From NCBI GenBank assembly GCA_964501535.1, contig CAZCSV010000009.1, forward strand, positions 1-64,000: a stretch of DNA of 64,000 nucleotides, given 5' to 3'. The stretch comes from FEN-1279 sp964501535. GTDB lineage: Bacteria > Bacteroidota > Ignavibacteria > Tepidaquicellales > Tepidaquicellaceae. Of this stretch, positions 52,180 to 62,327 are shown one piece after another; within the stretch, counting starts at the first letter, position 1, and each line of letters opens with the position of its first letter. Under the pieces are notes generated by a model. It was not told where the DNA came from. It worked only from the letters and a program-made list of their open reading frames with translations, and ran no database searches. Both the position numbers and the translations under genes were made by a program.

Positions 52180-53748
52180 TTATGAAGTTGGTTTCATCAG
52201 AGGGAATAAAATAACATCCCTTATGTTAACCGAATTAGTAAGTAACATTACTAACCTGTCGACACCCATTCCCACACCCGTAGTCGGGGGCATTCCTACT
52301 TCTATTGCCCTTAAGAAATCTTCATCCATCGGATGTGTTTCCTCTTCACCGCCTCTGCCTCTTTCTACCTGTTCTTCGAAAAGTTTTCTCTGCAGTATAG
52401 GGTCGTTAAGCTCGGTATAAGAATTTCCCATTTCCCATTTATTGATATATGGCTCGAATCTTTCTACAAATATAATTTCTTCAGGATTATTCTTCATTTC
52501 TTCGAGCTGTTTCAGCGAATATTCCCTTAAAGGCTTGCATAATGGTGTTGTTTCAATCGGATGGTCAATCACGAATGTCGGTTGAATAAAATCATTTTCG
52601 CATGTTCCTTCGAATAAAGCTGCAACTACTAATCCTTTGCTGTGCGTCATCTTTGGGTCGAATTCTATATTTTTGTCTTTCATGTATTTTATCAAATCTT
52701 CTTTACTTGTTTTGAATAAATCCAGTCCTGTTTTATCTTTAATTGCGTCAGTCATTTTTATTCTTTTCCATGGTAGCTTGAAATCAAGCTCCGTACCCTG
52801 ATATTCAATCTTTGTTTTTCCGTGGACGTCCAAGCAAGCTTTCTCGACAACTTCCTCGAACAGATTCATGCTGTCGTTGTAATCTCCGTATGCCTGATAC
52901 CACTCTACCTGGGTGAATTCGGGATTGTGGGTCCTGTCTATTCCTTCGTTCCGGAAATCTTTTACGAATTCATATACCCTGCTGAATCCTCCTACAATTA
53001 GCCTTTTTAAAAATAATTCATTCGATATCCTTAAATATAACTGAATATCGAGTGCGTTATGGTGCGTTGCAAAAGGTCGTGCATTCGCTCCGCCGTAAAT
53101 GGTCTGCAATGTCGGCGTTTCTACTTCAAAGAAATTGTGTTTTTCTAACGTTGTCTTTATGGATTTGATAATCTTACTTCTGTTTAAGAAAGTTTCTTTT
53201 ACGTTGTCGTTTACAATTAAATCTATATACCTCTGTCTGTATCTTAGCTCTATATCGGCAAATGCATCGTGTATGATTTTTTCTCCCGTTTCCGTTATTT
53301 CCTCTTTTACGACCGGGAGTGGATAAATTGATTTTGTCAGAAGCTGAAATTCCGTCGTGTGTATCGAAACTTCACCGGTCTTTGTCCTGAATACGAATCC
53401 TTTTACGCCTATTATATCGCCTATATCTAGAAGCTTTAATGTGCTGTAAGGAATTTCGCCTACATCATCCTTGCGTATGTACAACTGGATTCTTCCGCTG
53501 TCATCTTTTATATGACAAAAAGTAGCTTTTCCCATTTTTCTTATCGCAACAATTCTTCCTGCAACCGATACCAGTACACTTTTTTGCTTTTCCTTTTCCT
53601 CTTCGCTTTCCGGGTCCTTAAAACTTGCTATTATTTCCCTGGAAGTGGATGTAACATCAAACCTGTGAGGATACGGATTTATACCGAGTTTTTTTATTTC
53701 CTCGAGCTCTTCAAGCCGCCTTTTTATTAATTCGTTTTGTTCTGTCAC
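52180..53748 (-). CDS. lysS: Lysyl-tRNA synthetase, class II
   Basis: The 522 residues have the N-terminal OB-fold tRNA-binding domain (VAGRIVAIRKMGKATFCHIK) and class II motifs: motif 2 around YEFVKDFRNEGIDRTHNPEF and motif 3 in GVGMGVDRLVMLLTN. TPTLQTIYGGANARPF is typical for LysRS. It attaches lysine to tRNA-Lys. Length is normal. Confidence 0.97.
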   Translation of the reverse strand: MTEQNELIKRRLEELEEIKKLGINPYPHRFDVTSTSREIIASFKDPESEEEKEKQKSVLVSVAGRIVAIRKMGKATFCHIKDDSGRIQLYIRKDDVGEIPYSTLKLLDIGDIIGVKGFVFRTKTGEVSIHTTEFQLLTKSIYPLPVVKEEITETGEKIIHDAFADIELRYRQRYIDLIVNDNVKETFLNRSKIIKSIKTTLEKHNFFEVETPTLQTIYGGANARPFATHHNALDIQLYLRISNELFLKRLIVGGFSRVYEFVKDFRNEGIDRTHNPEFTQVEWYQAYGDYNDSMNLFEEVVEKACLDVHGKTKIEYQGTELDFKLPWKRIKMTDAIKDKTGLDLFKTSKEDLIKYMKDKNIEFDPKMTHSKGLVVAALFEGTCENDFIQPTFVIDHPIETTPLCKPLREYSLKQLEEMKNNPEEIIFVERFEPYINKWEMGNSYTELNDPILQRKLFEEQVERGRGGEEETHPMDEDFLRAIEVGMPPTTGVGMGVDRLVMLLTNSVNIRDVILFPLMKPTS

Positions 53749-53801
53749 GTTTACTTAATTTTGAAATTAGAATTTTGAAATATTAAAAAAACCTTTAAAT
53801 A

Positions 53802-54518
53802 TTATTGATTGTTAAAAGATAATATCTCTTTCTCAGTTAAATATCTCCACTCTCCGGGCTTTAAACCTGTCAGCTTCAAAGTTCCGTATTCGCTCCTGTG
53901 CAAATTCCTTATAAAATACCCGTAATGCTCGAACATATTCCTTACCTGCCTGTTTCGCCCTTCGCGGATTGTAATGCTTACAAGTGCAAAATCGTTTCTC
54001 TTCGGGAAAGATATTCTGCAGGGACTTGTTTTTCTTCCTTCGATTTTTATTCCGTTCATCAGTTTCACTTTATGCTTTTCCTCAAGAGGTCTTGAAATTC
54101 TTACCAGATAAGTCTTCTCTACCTTGAATTTCGGATGCATAAGCCTGTTTGCAAACTCTCCGTCGTTTGTCAGGAGTATTAATCCCGTCGTGTCGTAATC
54201 CAGCCTTCCTATCGGAAAAATTCTCTCTTTGATGTTGATTAGATCTATTACCGTTTTTCTCCTCTTTTCGTCGCTTACACTTGAGATTACATTTTCTGGC
54301 TTGTTGAGCATAATGTAAATTTTCTTAAAGCTGATTTTTATCGGAATTCCATCCACATTTACTTTATCCTTTTGAGGGTCGATTTTAAATCCGGGCTGCA
54401 TTATCGATATGCCGTTTATCGTTATCCTTCCCTGTAAAATGTATTCGTCTACTTTTCTTCTCGCAATGTCGCTGTGCATGGCGATGAATTTGTTAATCCT
54501 TACCAGATTATTTTCCAT
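53802..54518 (-). CDS. rluB: RsuA/RluB-type 16S/23S rRNA pseudouridine synthase
   Basis: The 238 residues have an N-terminal S4 domain (VRINKFIAMHSDIARRKVDE) and the pseudouridine synthase motif GRLDYDTTGLILLTNDGE (about 100-117, catalytic Asp), plus EGRNRQVRNMFEHYGY. It modifies rRNA; RluB, RluF or RluE identity cannot be fixed by eye. It overlaps scpB by 11 bases, an arrangement usual in many bacteria. Confidence 0.88.
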   Translation of the reverse strand: MENNLVRINKFIAMHSDIARRKVDEYILQGRITINGISIMQPGFKIDPQKDKVNVDGIPIKISFKKIYIMLNKPENVISSVSDEKRRKTVIDLINIKERIFPIGRLDYDTTGLILLTNDGEFANRLMHPKFKVEKTYLVRISRPLEEKHKVKLMNGIKIEGRKTSPCRISFPKRNDFALVSITIREGRNRQVRNMFEHYGYFIRNLHRSEYGTLKLTGLKPGEWRYLTEKEILSFNNQ

Positions 54519-55320
54519 CAGTGTCTTCTTCTCCGTTCTCTGAAGTATCGCCCTCTGTTAATTCTACTTTCGCATCTGTATTTTCTGCCGATTCGTTTTC
54601 TGCTTTTTCATTTTCCGCTTCGATTTTTTCCGTGTTTTCATTTCCGTTTGTAACGCTTTCGGTTTCATATAAAGTCGCACCCACGGGATTTGGCGTGCCC
54701 GTGCTGAAAAGATTCGATTCTGTGTTGACAGAATTGAATAAATCTATATCTGCCTCCGTTATGCCATCGATTTTTTCATTCTTCAGTATTTCGTTTATCT
54801 CCCTGAGCTTCGGTAAATCTTCCGTTGAATTCAGTCCCAGCACTTTTAAAAAATTATTTGTCGTTCCGTAAAGTATCGGTCTCCCCGGTCCGCCTGCCCT
54901 GCCTTTAATCGAAATTAAATCCCTTTCCAAAAGTGAGTTTACTATGTAATCTACATTTACTCCCCTTATGAATTCTATGTCGGAACGTGTTATGGGCTGT
55001 TTGTATGCTATTATGGCGAGCGTTTCTATAGCCGAAGGAGAAAGTTTTTTCCTTTGCGTCTCGGTGTACAGCTTTCCTATGAAATGTGCGAACTTTTTAC
55101 GCGTTGCATATTGATATCCGCCCGCTATCTTTATTATCTCGAAAGCATTGTCGTTATTTAAATATTCGATGTTCAGGGCTTCAACTATTTCATCTATCTC
55201 GGCAACCTTGCTTTCGATTTTAAAACTGTCCAGTATTTCCTTAATCTGCTTCGAGGAAATTTCCTCCTGCGATGCGAATATTATTGACTCGACAATGTTT
55301 TTTAATCCTGCGTTGAACAA
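54508..55320 (-). CDS. scpB: Chromosome segregation protein ScpB
   Basis: The 270 residues are two winged-helix domains (residues about 1-180, with SPSAIETLAIIAYKQPITRS and RAGGPGRPILYGTT). A Glu/Asn/Thr-rich acidic tail of about 75 residues follows, which is not part of the conserved ScpB core and is probably disordered. It bridges ScpA and SMC in condensin. It overlaps rluB by 11 bases and follows scpA by 4 bases. Confidence 0.92.
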   Translation of the reverse strand: MFNAGLKNIVESIIFASQEEISSKQIKEILDSFKIESKVAEIDEIVEALNIEYLNNDNAFEIIKIAGGYQYATRKKFAHFIGKLYTETQRKKLSPSAIETLAIIAYKQPITRSDIEFIRGVNVDYIVNSLLERDLISIKGRAGGPGRPILYGTTNNFLKVLGLNSTEDLPKLREINEILKNEKIDGITEADIDLFNSVNTESNLFSTGTPNPVGATLYETESVTNGNENTEKIEAENEKAENESAENTDAKVELTEGDTSENGEEDTDGK

Positions 55321-55324
55321 TTTC

Positions 55325-56107
55325 TTATCCCGTTTTTGATAATTTGAATTTTGATAAATCCTTCCTGTCTACATAAATATTTAAATAACCTTCGAGCGCC
55401 AGCTGGAGTATCGATAAAAACGTGCAGATTACAAGCATCCTTTCGTTCATGTTCAATATCAGCTCGCTGAAATCTATTTCGGAACGCTCTTCGAAAAATT
55501 CCAGCAAAAATTCCCTCTGTAACTCAGGTGTCACATTCAATAGCTCTATCGGATGAACGACTTCCTTCCTTATATTCAATACTGCACCCCTGTATCTCTT
55601 AATAAGGTTGAATATAGTCAGGTTTTTTAAACTCGGGTCGATTTCGAATTCCTTCTCGAATACCTTTTCGTCGTTGTCGAAGTATCCTCTCGTAAACATT
55701 TTCCGTGCCTCGTCTTCGAACTTCGATAAGTCAACACTCGCATCCTTGAAACGCTTGTATTCCAGCAGTTTCCTGATTAATGTGAGCCTCGGGTCTTCTT
55801 CATCCTCATCTCCGTATTCGTTTATCTGGGGAATCAGCATTCTTGCTTTTATTTTCATCAGCTCCGATGCCATCAGCAGAAACTCGCCCGCAACCTCTAT
55901 ATCCAGTAAAGTAATGTAATTTAAATAATCGAGAAAATCTTTCGTGATTTTTGCGATTGGTATGTTGTATATATCGAGTTCATCTTCCTTCACGAAGTGA
56001 AGAAGGATGTCCAGCGGTCCCTCGTATTCGGAGAGCTTTGCCCAGTATTCCTTTGTCCTGTGAGCAGGGGTCTGCTCGGTCTTTATCGTTTCAATCTGAT
56101 TTTCCAT
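55325..56107 (-). CDS. scpA: Chromosome segregation protein ScpA
   Basis: The ATG at 56107 is preferred to a TTG at 56140; it gives 260 residues. It has YEGPLDILLHFVKEDELDIY (about 28-47) and IAKITKDFLDYL, the N-terminal kleisin part that binds SMC, and the C-terminal winged helix. With ScpB it forms the condensin accessory complex. Confidence 0.92.
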   Translation of the reverse strand: MENQIETIKTEQTPAHRTKEYWAKLSEYEGPLDILLHFVKEDELDIYNIPIAKITKDFLDYLNYITLLDIEVAGEFLLMASELMKIKARMLIPQINEYGDEDEEDPRLTLIRKLLEYKRFKDASVDLSKFEDEARKMFTRGYFDNDEKVFEKEFEIDPSLKNLTIFNLIKRYRGAVLNIRKEVVHPIELLNVTPELQREFLLEFFEERSEIDFSELILNMNERMLVICTFLSILQLALEGYLNIYVDRKDLSKFKLSKTG

Positions 56108-56329
56108 ATAATTATAAAATATACTAAAGTTAAAATGCAATAAAAATGAAATTGAAAATACAATTAAACCTGTGTTTCGTTTTTCTGCCCGCTTCGGCTC
56201 CTTCTTCTTATCTGATTTTCATAAATTAACTATTTCAAAATGTGTATTGACATTTAAAATGAAAATAGATAAAATAACGAATATTTCATTACTCGCTTTT
56301 ATCGTTTTCATAAATATTATGGAGGATTT

Positions 56330-57649
56330 ATGAAAAAAATATTTTATCTTGTCATTTTCTTATTGTTTGCAGATTTGATTTTTCCGCAATGGACCACTTA
56401 TAATACTGGTGCAAATACTCAACATTTCGACGTCTTTTTTATTAACCAAAATACGGGATGGTCAGGAGGGGATTATTGTAAAGTTTTTAAAACAACAAAC
56501 TGTGGAGCCGACTGGAATCTTGTTTATTCACCATCGACTTCAAATATAATATATTGCATATTTTTCACTGATCCTTTAAAAGGTTGGGCAGGAACTTTTT
56601 CAGGAACCGTATTAAAAACAACAAATGGTGGTTTGAACTGGAATGAAACTATAGCTGCTAATGGCAAAAGAATTTTTGATATTTTTTTTATTAACGAGTT
56701 TACCGGATGGTGTGTCGGTGGTGAAGGGACATTAAGAAAAACAACGAACGGAGGAATTAGTTGGTTTAATCCGGGAATTACTTTTCAAAGTACAGCTTAT
56801 TCTGTCTTTTTTATTAATTCGCAAACTGGTTTTGCATGCGGTATTAATTTTTATTGCCGCAGTTTGGATGGAGGTATTTCTTGGATTAATACTGCTTCTT
56901 ATAATTCGAGCTTTATAAAAGTACAATTCTTTAATGATAACACAGGATGGATATTCGGTTACCGTAATTATAATAATAATCCTGCTTCTTCATATATCTT
57001 AAAAACTAATAATACCGGTGTTAACTGGAATGCAGTTTATGCCGATACCGTTTCAAGTATGAATTTTACTATGGTAAACGATGGATATTTCTTAAGTGAA
57101 AATTGCGGCTATGTAGTAGGTATTGAAGGTTACGTACCGGAACCTATGTCGAGAATAGGTTTTGTAAGAAAAACTACAAATGGAGGGATTAATTGGAATA
57201 ATGTATCATATGGATATGCGAGTAATGTTGAAGCTGTGAAATTTGTGAACAATCAGATTGGTTTTGCAGTAGGGGCAGAAAATTCTTCGGGAGGAAAAAT
57301 TTTTAAAACTACAAACGGAGGAGAAACTACAGTTAATAATATAAATTCTCATTTACCTAAAGAATTCTCCCTCTCCCAAAACTACCCCAATCCCTTTAAT
57401 CCGACTACGAACATTAAGTTCCAGATTCCCGATTTGTCATTCCAGCATGCTTTAAGCTGGAATCCAGTTAAGCTGATTGTTTATGATATTTTAGGAAAAG
57501 AAGTCGCAACTCTCGTAAACGAAAAACTCCAACCCGGTGAATATGAAGTCTCGTTCGATGGGAATTCGCTATCTTCAGGAATTTATTTTTATTCAATGTA
57601 TGTCGATGGAAATTTAATTGATACAAAAAAGATGTTATTGATAAAATAA
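56330..57649 (+). CDS. Type IX-secreted YCF48-like propeller protein
   Basis: The 439 residues have a signal peptide (MKKIFYLVIFLLFADLIFP) and six to seven repeats of the TTNGGINWN type (about 40-335), like YCF48/BNR propellers. A type IX sorting domain (LSQNYPNPFNPTTNIKFQIP ... KKMLLIK) ends the protein. It is shorter than the related gene at 10476 and lacks the PQQ-like part. Expected at the surface or outside. Confidence 0.85.
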   Translation: MKKIFYLVIFLLFADLIFPQWTTYNTGANTQHFDVFFINQNTGWSGGDYCKVFKTTNCGADWNLVYSPSTSNIIYCIFFTDPLKGWAGTFSGTVLKTTNGGLNWNETIAANGKRIFDIFFINEFTGWCVGGEGTLRKTTNGGISWFNPGITFQSTAYSVFFINSQTGFACGINFYCRSLDGGISWINTASYNSSFIKVQFFNDNTGWIFGYRNYNNNPASSYILKTNNTGVNWNAVYADTVSSMNFTMVNDGYFLSENCGYVVGIEGYVPEPMSRIGFVRKTTNGGINWNNVSYGYASNVEAVKFVNNQIGFAVGAENSSGGKIFKTTNGGETTVNNINSHLPKEFSLSQNYPNPFNPTTNIKFQIPDLSFQHALSWNPVKLIVYDILGKEVATLVNEKLQPGEYEVSFDGNSLSSGIYFYSMYVDGNLIDTKKMLLIK

Positions 57650-57769
57650 TTCAAAATATCTGCTCTAATCAGGTTCTTTCCGCTCTTTCCGTGTGCAAAA
57701 TTTTTCTTCATTTTTTATTCTTGTCTGAATTCCTATTTTCACTTGTCTTGGCATTATTGGCATTACCTT

Positions 57770-59269
57770 ATGAAAAAGTTCAAAATTAAACTGCATACAA
57801 AAATCCTTATCGGTCTCGTACTCGGTGCTGTGTTCGGCTCGATTTTTCATATGAGTGCAAACGAAATAGAAATTATAACTAAAACGGGAAAAGAGAAAAT
57901 TAAGGATTTCAATGAAGTGAAATTCCTGAAAGCCGATTCTGTACTGGTCTCCTTCAACTCCGGAGAACAGCTCCCGATTATCAAATACCTGAAAACCGTT
58001 ACCGATAAAAAAATCAAGGATGCAATAAAAGTAAAAGTCACATTAAAAAGCAACGAAGAAAAAGAATTTTCGAATGTAATAGAAATAACAAAAGTAAAAT
58101 CCCTTGGCGCAATAATAAAACCCGTCGGTGACATTTTCGTCAGACTCCTGAATATGATTGCCGTTCCGCTTGTGTTCGCATCCCTGCTCGTAGGTGCGGC
58201 TTCGCTTTCAGATTTGAAAAACGTCGCCAGAATCGGCGGAAAGACAATTTCAATTTTTATACTGACTACCACTATCTCTATTACGGTCGGCTTGCTCTTT
58301 GCAAATTTATTCCAGCCGGGACATTTTATGCCGCCGGAAACCAAGACAATGCTCCTGCAGACTTTCAGCGAAGAAGCTTCATCTAAAATCGGTCAGGATG
58401 TCTCCGTGAATATTATTGATTTCTTCGTTAATCTGGTCCCGAAAAATCCTTTTAAGGCAATAGCGGAGGGTGATTTCCTTCAGGTGGTCTTCTTCGCAAT
58501 TCTTACGGGAATTTTCCTTACGCAGGTTCCGAAAGATAAATCTCACAGCATTATAAATTTCTTCGACGGCTTGAGCAGTGCCATGATTATACTCGTGGAA
58601 AAAGTGATGCTGATTGCTCCCTATGCCGTGTTTGCGCTGATTTCCGCTACCGTTGCGGAATTCGGTTTCAGCATCCTGCAGACGCTGCTGATGTATGTCA
58701 TTACGGTTTTATCGGGATTATTGTTCTTGATTATTTTTACATATCCTGTTTTAATCAAGACAATTGCACGGCAAAAAGTCTTGCCGATTTATAAAGCTCT
58801 GCGACAGGTTATGGTTGTCGCTTTCTCGACAAGTTCCTCTGCCGCTACTCTTCCCCTTGAAATTGATGTTGCAGAAAAAAAACTCGGTGTACCGAACAGG
58901 ATTGCCAGTTTCGTTTTACCTCTCGGTGCAACCGTGAATATGGATGGAACCGCACTCTATCAGGCAGTTGCCGCAATGTTCATTGCTCAGGTCTATGGTA
59001 TCGAAATGGATATTGTAAAGCAGGTGACTATCGTTATCACTTCAGTGCTTGCGTCAATCGGCACGGCACCTGTTCCCGGTGTAGGGATTATTATGCTGAT
59101 TATCGTTCTGCGCTCCGTCGGTATTCCCGAGGAAGGTATTGCTCTGATTCTCGGTGTGGACCGTATACTCGATATGGCAAGAACAGTTCCTAATATCGTG
59201 TCCGATTCTTTCACGGCGGTTACGGTTGCTAAAAGCGAGGGTGAACTCGGCAAAATTAAACCCGATTAA
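57770..59269 (+). CDS. Sodium:dicarboxylate/glutamate symporter with periplasmic insertion
   Basis: The ATG at 57770 gives 499 residues. It is a DAACS-family (GltP-type) transporter: LLNMIAVPLVFASLLVGAAS, STSSSAATLPLEIDVAEKKL, LPLGATVNMDGTALYQ and VLASIGTAPVPGVGI. Residues about 28-115 are an inserted soluble segment between helices 1 and 2. In the known topology it would be periplasmic. Substrate may be glutamate, aspartate or C4-dicarboxylates. Confidence 0.9.
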   Translation: MKKFKIKLHTKILIGLVLGAVFGSIFHMSANEIEIITKTGKEKIKDFNEVKFLKADSVLVSFNSGEQLPIIKYLKTVTDKKIKDAIKVKVTLKSNEEKEFSNVIEITKVKSLGAIIKPVGDIFVRLLNMIAVPLVFASLLVGAASLSDLKNVARIGGKTISIFILTTTISITVGLLFANLFQPGHFMPPETKTMLLQTFSEEASSKIGQDVSVNIIDFFVNLVPKNPFKAIAEGDFLQVVFFAILTGIFLTQVPKDKSHSIINFFDGLSSAMIILVEKVMLIAPYAVFALISATVAEFGFSILQTLLMYVITVLSGLLFLIIFTYPVLIKTIARQKVLPIYKALRQVMVVAFSTSSSAATLPLEIDVAEKKLGVPNRIASFVLPLGATVNMDGTALYQAVAAMFIAQVYGIEMDIVKQVTIVITSVLASIGTAPVPGVGIIMLIIVLRSVGIPEEGIALILGVDRILDMARTVPNIVSDSFTAVTVAKSEGELGKIKPD

Positions 59270-59308
59270 ATTTGTTCTTAAAATTTTTTAATGAAAATAT
59301 ATTTGATT

Positions 59309-59920
59309 ATGAAAAAAATAATTTTTTCTTTTACGGTTCTTTTATTCCTTAGCAGTAGTGCGATTGCTCAGGATGCACAGACTTATTTCGATATGGGAGT
59401 GAGGGAAATGGGAGTAAATAATTTTTCCAAAGCTATAGAACTGTTTACAAAAGCCCTGAACATTAAAGAGGATGGTGCAATATATTATAACCGCGGAGTA
59501 TGTTACGGTCAATTGGGAGAATATCAAAATGCCATTAATGATTTTACTAAAACAATCGAATCTAACCCCGATTTATCGGATGCTTATAACGGTCGTGGAC
59601 TCGGGTATTACAGTTTAAAAGAATATGAAAAAGCAATCGCTGATTTTTCAAAAGCAATTGAACTGAATACAATTAATGCAGATGCTTATTTTAACCGCGG
59701 GAAAGCATACAAAGATATCGGCGAATACTATAAAGCAATTTACGATTTTGCGAAAACTGTGGTGATTGTTCCCGAACATCCGTTTGCTTATTACGAAAGA
59801 GGCTATGCATATTATGCTATTAATGATTGCTTTAATGCGAAACGAGACTGGAATATCGCAATTGAGTTAAATCCTGATTTTGAAAAAGAACTGAAACCAC
59901 TGATTGAAAAATGCAGGTAA
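59309..59920 (+). CDS. Secreted TPR protein
   Basis: The chosen ATG (residue 7 of a longer frame from 59291) gives a clean signal peptide (MKKIIFSFTVLLFLSSSAIA). The mature 180 residues are five 34-residue TPR units (AIELFTKALNIKEDGAIYYN, AINDFTKTIESNPDLSDAYN and so on). It is probably a periplasmic protein-interaction scaffold. It precedes the DUF4846 gene by 8 bases. Confidence 0.85.
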   Translation: MKKIIFSFTVLLFLSSSAIAQDAQTYFDMGVREMGVNNFSKAIELFTKALNIKEDGAIYYNRGVCYGQLGEYQNAINDFTKTIESNPDLSDAYNGRGLGYYSLKEYEKAIADFSKAIELNTINADAYFNRGKAYKDIGEYYKAIYDFAKTVVIVPEHPFAYYERGYAYYAINDCFNAKRDWNIAIELNPDFEKELKPLIEKCR

Positions 59921-59928
59921 AAAACAAT

Positions 59929-60789
59929 ATGCGGAAATTGCTGTTACATATTCTATTTCTTGTTTTTCTCTTTCCCTCATTCTCCTGCGGAAAAGAATCG
60001 AAAAGAAATATCGGCACTTTTAAATCCGATTATATTCAGAAATCCGATTCGACAAAAAATACAATAGCGACTCGGTTTACCATCCCCGCAGATTATAAAA
60101 GAATAATTCCCGTGAAAAATTCCTTCGCTGAGTATTTACAGAATCTTAAACTCAAACCCGAAGGCACGCTCGTTTATACCTATAACGGAAAAATTAAAGA
60201 ACCCCGCAATGTCTATGTTGCGGTTGTGGATATCGATGTAGGGGATAAAGACCTTCAGCAGTGTGCGGATGCCGTAATGCGCCTTCGTGCGGAGTATCTC
60301 TATTCTCAGAACCGCTTCGACGAAATTCATTTTAACTTTACGAACGGTTTTAACGCCCAATATTCTAAATGGCGGGAAGGTTATAGAATTAGTGTGAAAG
60401 GAAATATTACCTCGTGGGTGAAGAAATATAATGAATCAACTTCCTACGCAGATTTCCGTGAGTATCTGAATATCGTTTTCACTTATGCGGGAACGCTTTC
60501 ACTCGCAAAAGAACTTGAGCCGGTAGAATTATCCGAAATCCAAATCGGCGATGTTTTTATAAAAGGCGGCTCTCCCGGTCACGCTGTTTTGGTAGTCGAT
60601 ATGGCTGTAAACGAAAAAACCGGGGAAAAAATATTTCTTCTTGCTCAGAGCTATATGCCGGCTCAGAATATACAAATCCTGAAAAACCCGATGAATACAG
60701 GGCTCTCACCGTGGTACTCAATCAACTTCGGTGAAACATTGCAGACTCCCGAATGGGACTTTAAAAAAGAACATCTGAAATCATTCTGA
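59929..60789 (+). CDS. DUF4846 secreted lipoprotein
   Basis: The preferred ATG at 59929 (a further one at 59911 overlaps the TPR gene) gives 286 residues with a lipoprotein signal (lipobox FSC). The mature part matches DUF4846: RAEYLYSQNRFDEIHFNFTN, IQIGDVFIKGGSPGHAVLVV and LLAQSYMPAQNIQILKNPMN. The Gly-His (GHAVLVVD) resembles an NlpC/P60-like fold, but no catalytic role has been shown. Confidence 0.8.
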   Translation: MRKLLLHILFLVFLFPSFSCGKESKRNIGTFKSDYIQKSDSTKNTIATRFTIPADYKRIIPVKNSFAEYLQNLKLKPEGTLVYTYNGKIKEPRNVYVAVVDIDVGDKDLQQCADAVMRLRAEYLYSQNRFDEIHFNFTNGFNAQYSKWREGYRISVKGNITSWVKKYNESTSYADFREYLNIVFTYAGTLSLAKELEPVELSEIQIGDVFIKGGSPGHAVLVVDMAVNEKTGEKIFLLAQSYMPAQNIQILKNPMNTGLSPWYSINFGETLQTPEWDFKKEHLKSF

Positions 60790-60842
60790 TTCTGCATTCT
60801 GAATTCTGTTTATTAAATTTTCTATTTTACTTATTTTAAAAA

Positions 60843-61664
60843 ATGGAGCTGTTCAAAATAGGATTCATATCGGTTAAGTTTGTAGACGTAATAGATGTTT
60901 TGATTGTCTCTTACGTATTTTTTAAGCTTTATAAATTAATGCGTGGGACAATTGCGTTCCAGATTTTTATCGCTTTGCTGTTAATCATCGGATTTTCACT
61001 TCTTGCACAGTTTCTTAACCTGCAGATATTAAGCTGGTTGCTTGGTAAACTTACCGATATCTGGGTGATTGCTTTTATTATCTTGTTCCAGCCCGAAATC
61101 CGCAGAATACTCCTGCTTATTGGAAAAACGAGGCTCGCACGTCTCTTCCTAAAAATCGATATAAATGAAAACGTTGCGGAGGTCGTAGACGCATGCTTCG
61201 ATTTTCAGCGTAAAGGATGGGGTGCATTGATTGTTATTACGCGGACTACCGGTCTGGAAAATATCGTCGACTCCGGCGAGAGACTGGATGCCAAAATTAA
61301 TAAAGAATTACTCTTGTCGATTTTCAATCCGAAATCTCCCCTGCACGACGGGGCAGTGATTATAAACAACAATAAAATCGAAGCCGCACGCTGTCTGCTG
61401 CCGCTTTCGGAAATCCAGCTTGTGCGGAACCGCAGTCTCGGCACAAGGCACAGAGCAGGTCTCGGAATTTCGGAACAGTCCGATGCATTTGCAGTAATCG
61501 TTTCGGAGGAAACCTCGGTTATTTCGATTGCCGATAACGGTCAGCTCTATCCGATGGAAAATATTGAAGACCTCAAAGAAAAATTGAAGGACGTTATGGG
61601 TAATACGAACGTTACTAAAAATTTAAAATCTATTCTCGAATCTTCTAAAAACGTCAACGATTAA
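60843..61664 (+). CDS. cdaA: Diadenylate cyclase CdaA (c-di-AMP synthase)
   Basis: The 273 residues have three N-terminal membrane helices (about 15-100) and a DisA_N catalytic domain with SPLHDGAVIINNNKI (DGA motif, about 165-179) and GTRHRAGLGISEQSDA (RHR motif, about 199-214). It makes c-di-AMP, which controls osmotic and cell-wall functions. The large MscS channel elsewhere in the window could be part of the same osmotic system. Confidence 0.95.
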   Translation: MELFKIGFISVKFVDVIDVLIVSYVFFKLYKLMRGTIAFQIFIALLLIIGFSLLAQFLNLQILSWLLGKLTDIWVIAFIILFQPEIRRILLLIGKTRLARLFLKIDINENVAEVVDACFDFQRKGWGALIVITRTTGLENIVDSGERLDAKINKELLLSIFNPKSPLHDGAVIINNNKIEAARCLLPLSEIQLVRNRSLGTRHRAGLGISEQSDAFAVIVSEETSVISIADNGQLYPMENIEDLKEKLKDVMGNTNVTKNLKSILESSKNVND

Positions 61665-61670
61665 TTTCAA

Positions 61671-62321
61671 ATGGCGATTACTTTACCTTCACTTAAAAGA
61701 AAGGAATTGGTCGGAAAGCTTATACATTGCGGCATTCGCGATAAAAGAGTTCTCGATGCAATCGGAAAAGTGAAAAGGGAATTTTTCGTTAACGAGGAAT
61801 TTAAAAAATACGCTTACGACAATAACGCACTTCCTATTAACTGCAGCCAGACAATTTCTCAACCCTATACCGTCGCCTTTATGACAGAGCTTCTCGAGCT
61901 TGTGGAGGGTCAGAAAGTTCTCGAAATCGGCACCGGCTCGGGCTATCAGGCGGCTATACTGAAAGAGCTCGGTGCGGAAGTCTATTCGGTCGAAATGTAT
62001 GCGGAGCTTTATGCCAAATCAAGACTCACACTCGAAAGCCTGAACTATGATGTTAACCTGAAATGCGGCGACGGCTCGAAAGGCTGGCCTGATTTCGCTC
62101 CCTATGACGGAATTATCGTAACAGCCGGAAGTCCGAAAGTTCCTGACGTCTTAATCGAACAGCTCGATTTTGGCGGACGGCTCGTGATTCCGGTAGGCGA
62201 CAGCTACGTTCAGAAAATCTGGCAGGTGAAAAAAATTAAAAAGAACGGTGATTATAAACTCGAAATCAAAAAGTTCAGCGATTTCAAATTCGTTCCTCTG
62301 CAATGGGAAGGAGGCTGGTAA
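61671..62321 (+). CDS. pcm: Protein-L-isoaspartate O-methyltransferase
   Basis: The 216 residues match Pcm: the SAM motif VLEIGTGSGYQAAILKELGA (about 83-102), SQTISQPYTVAFMTELLEL and VGDSYVQKIW. It methylates isoaspartyl residues for protein repair. It follows cdaA by 6 bases. Confidence 0.95.
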   Translation: MAITLPSLKRKELVGKLIHCGIRDKRVLDAIGKVKREFFVNEEFKKYAYDNNALPINCSQTISQPYTVAFMTELLELVEGQKVLEIGTGSGYQAAILKELGAEVYSVEMYAELYAKSRLTLESLNYDVNLKCGDGSKGWPDFAPYDGIIVTAGSPKVPDVLIEQLDFGGRLVIPVGDSYVQKIWQVKKIKKNGDYKLEIKKFSDFKFVPLQWEGGW

Positions 62322-62327
62322 ACCAAA

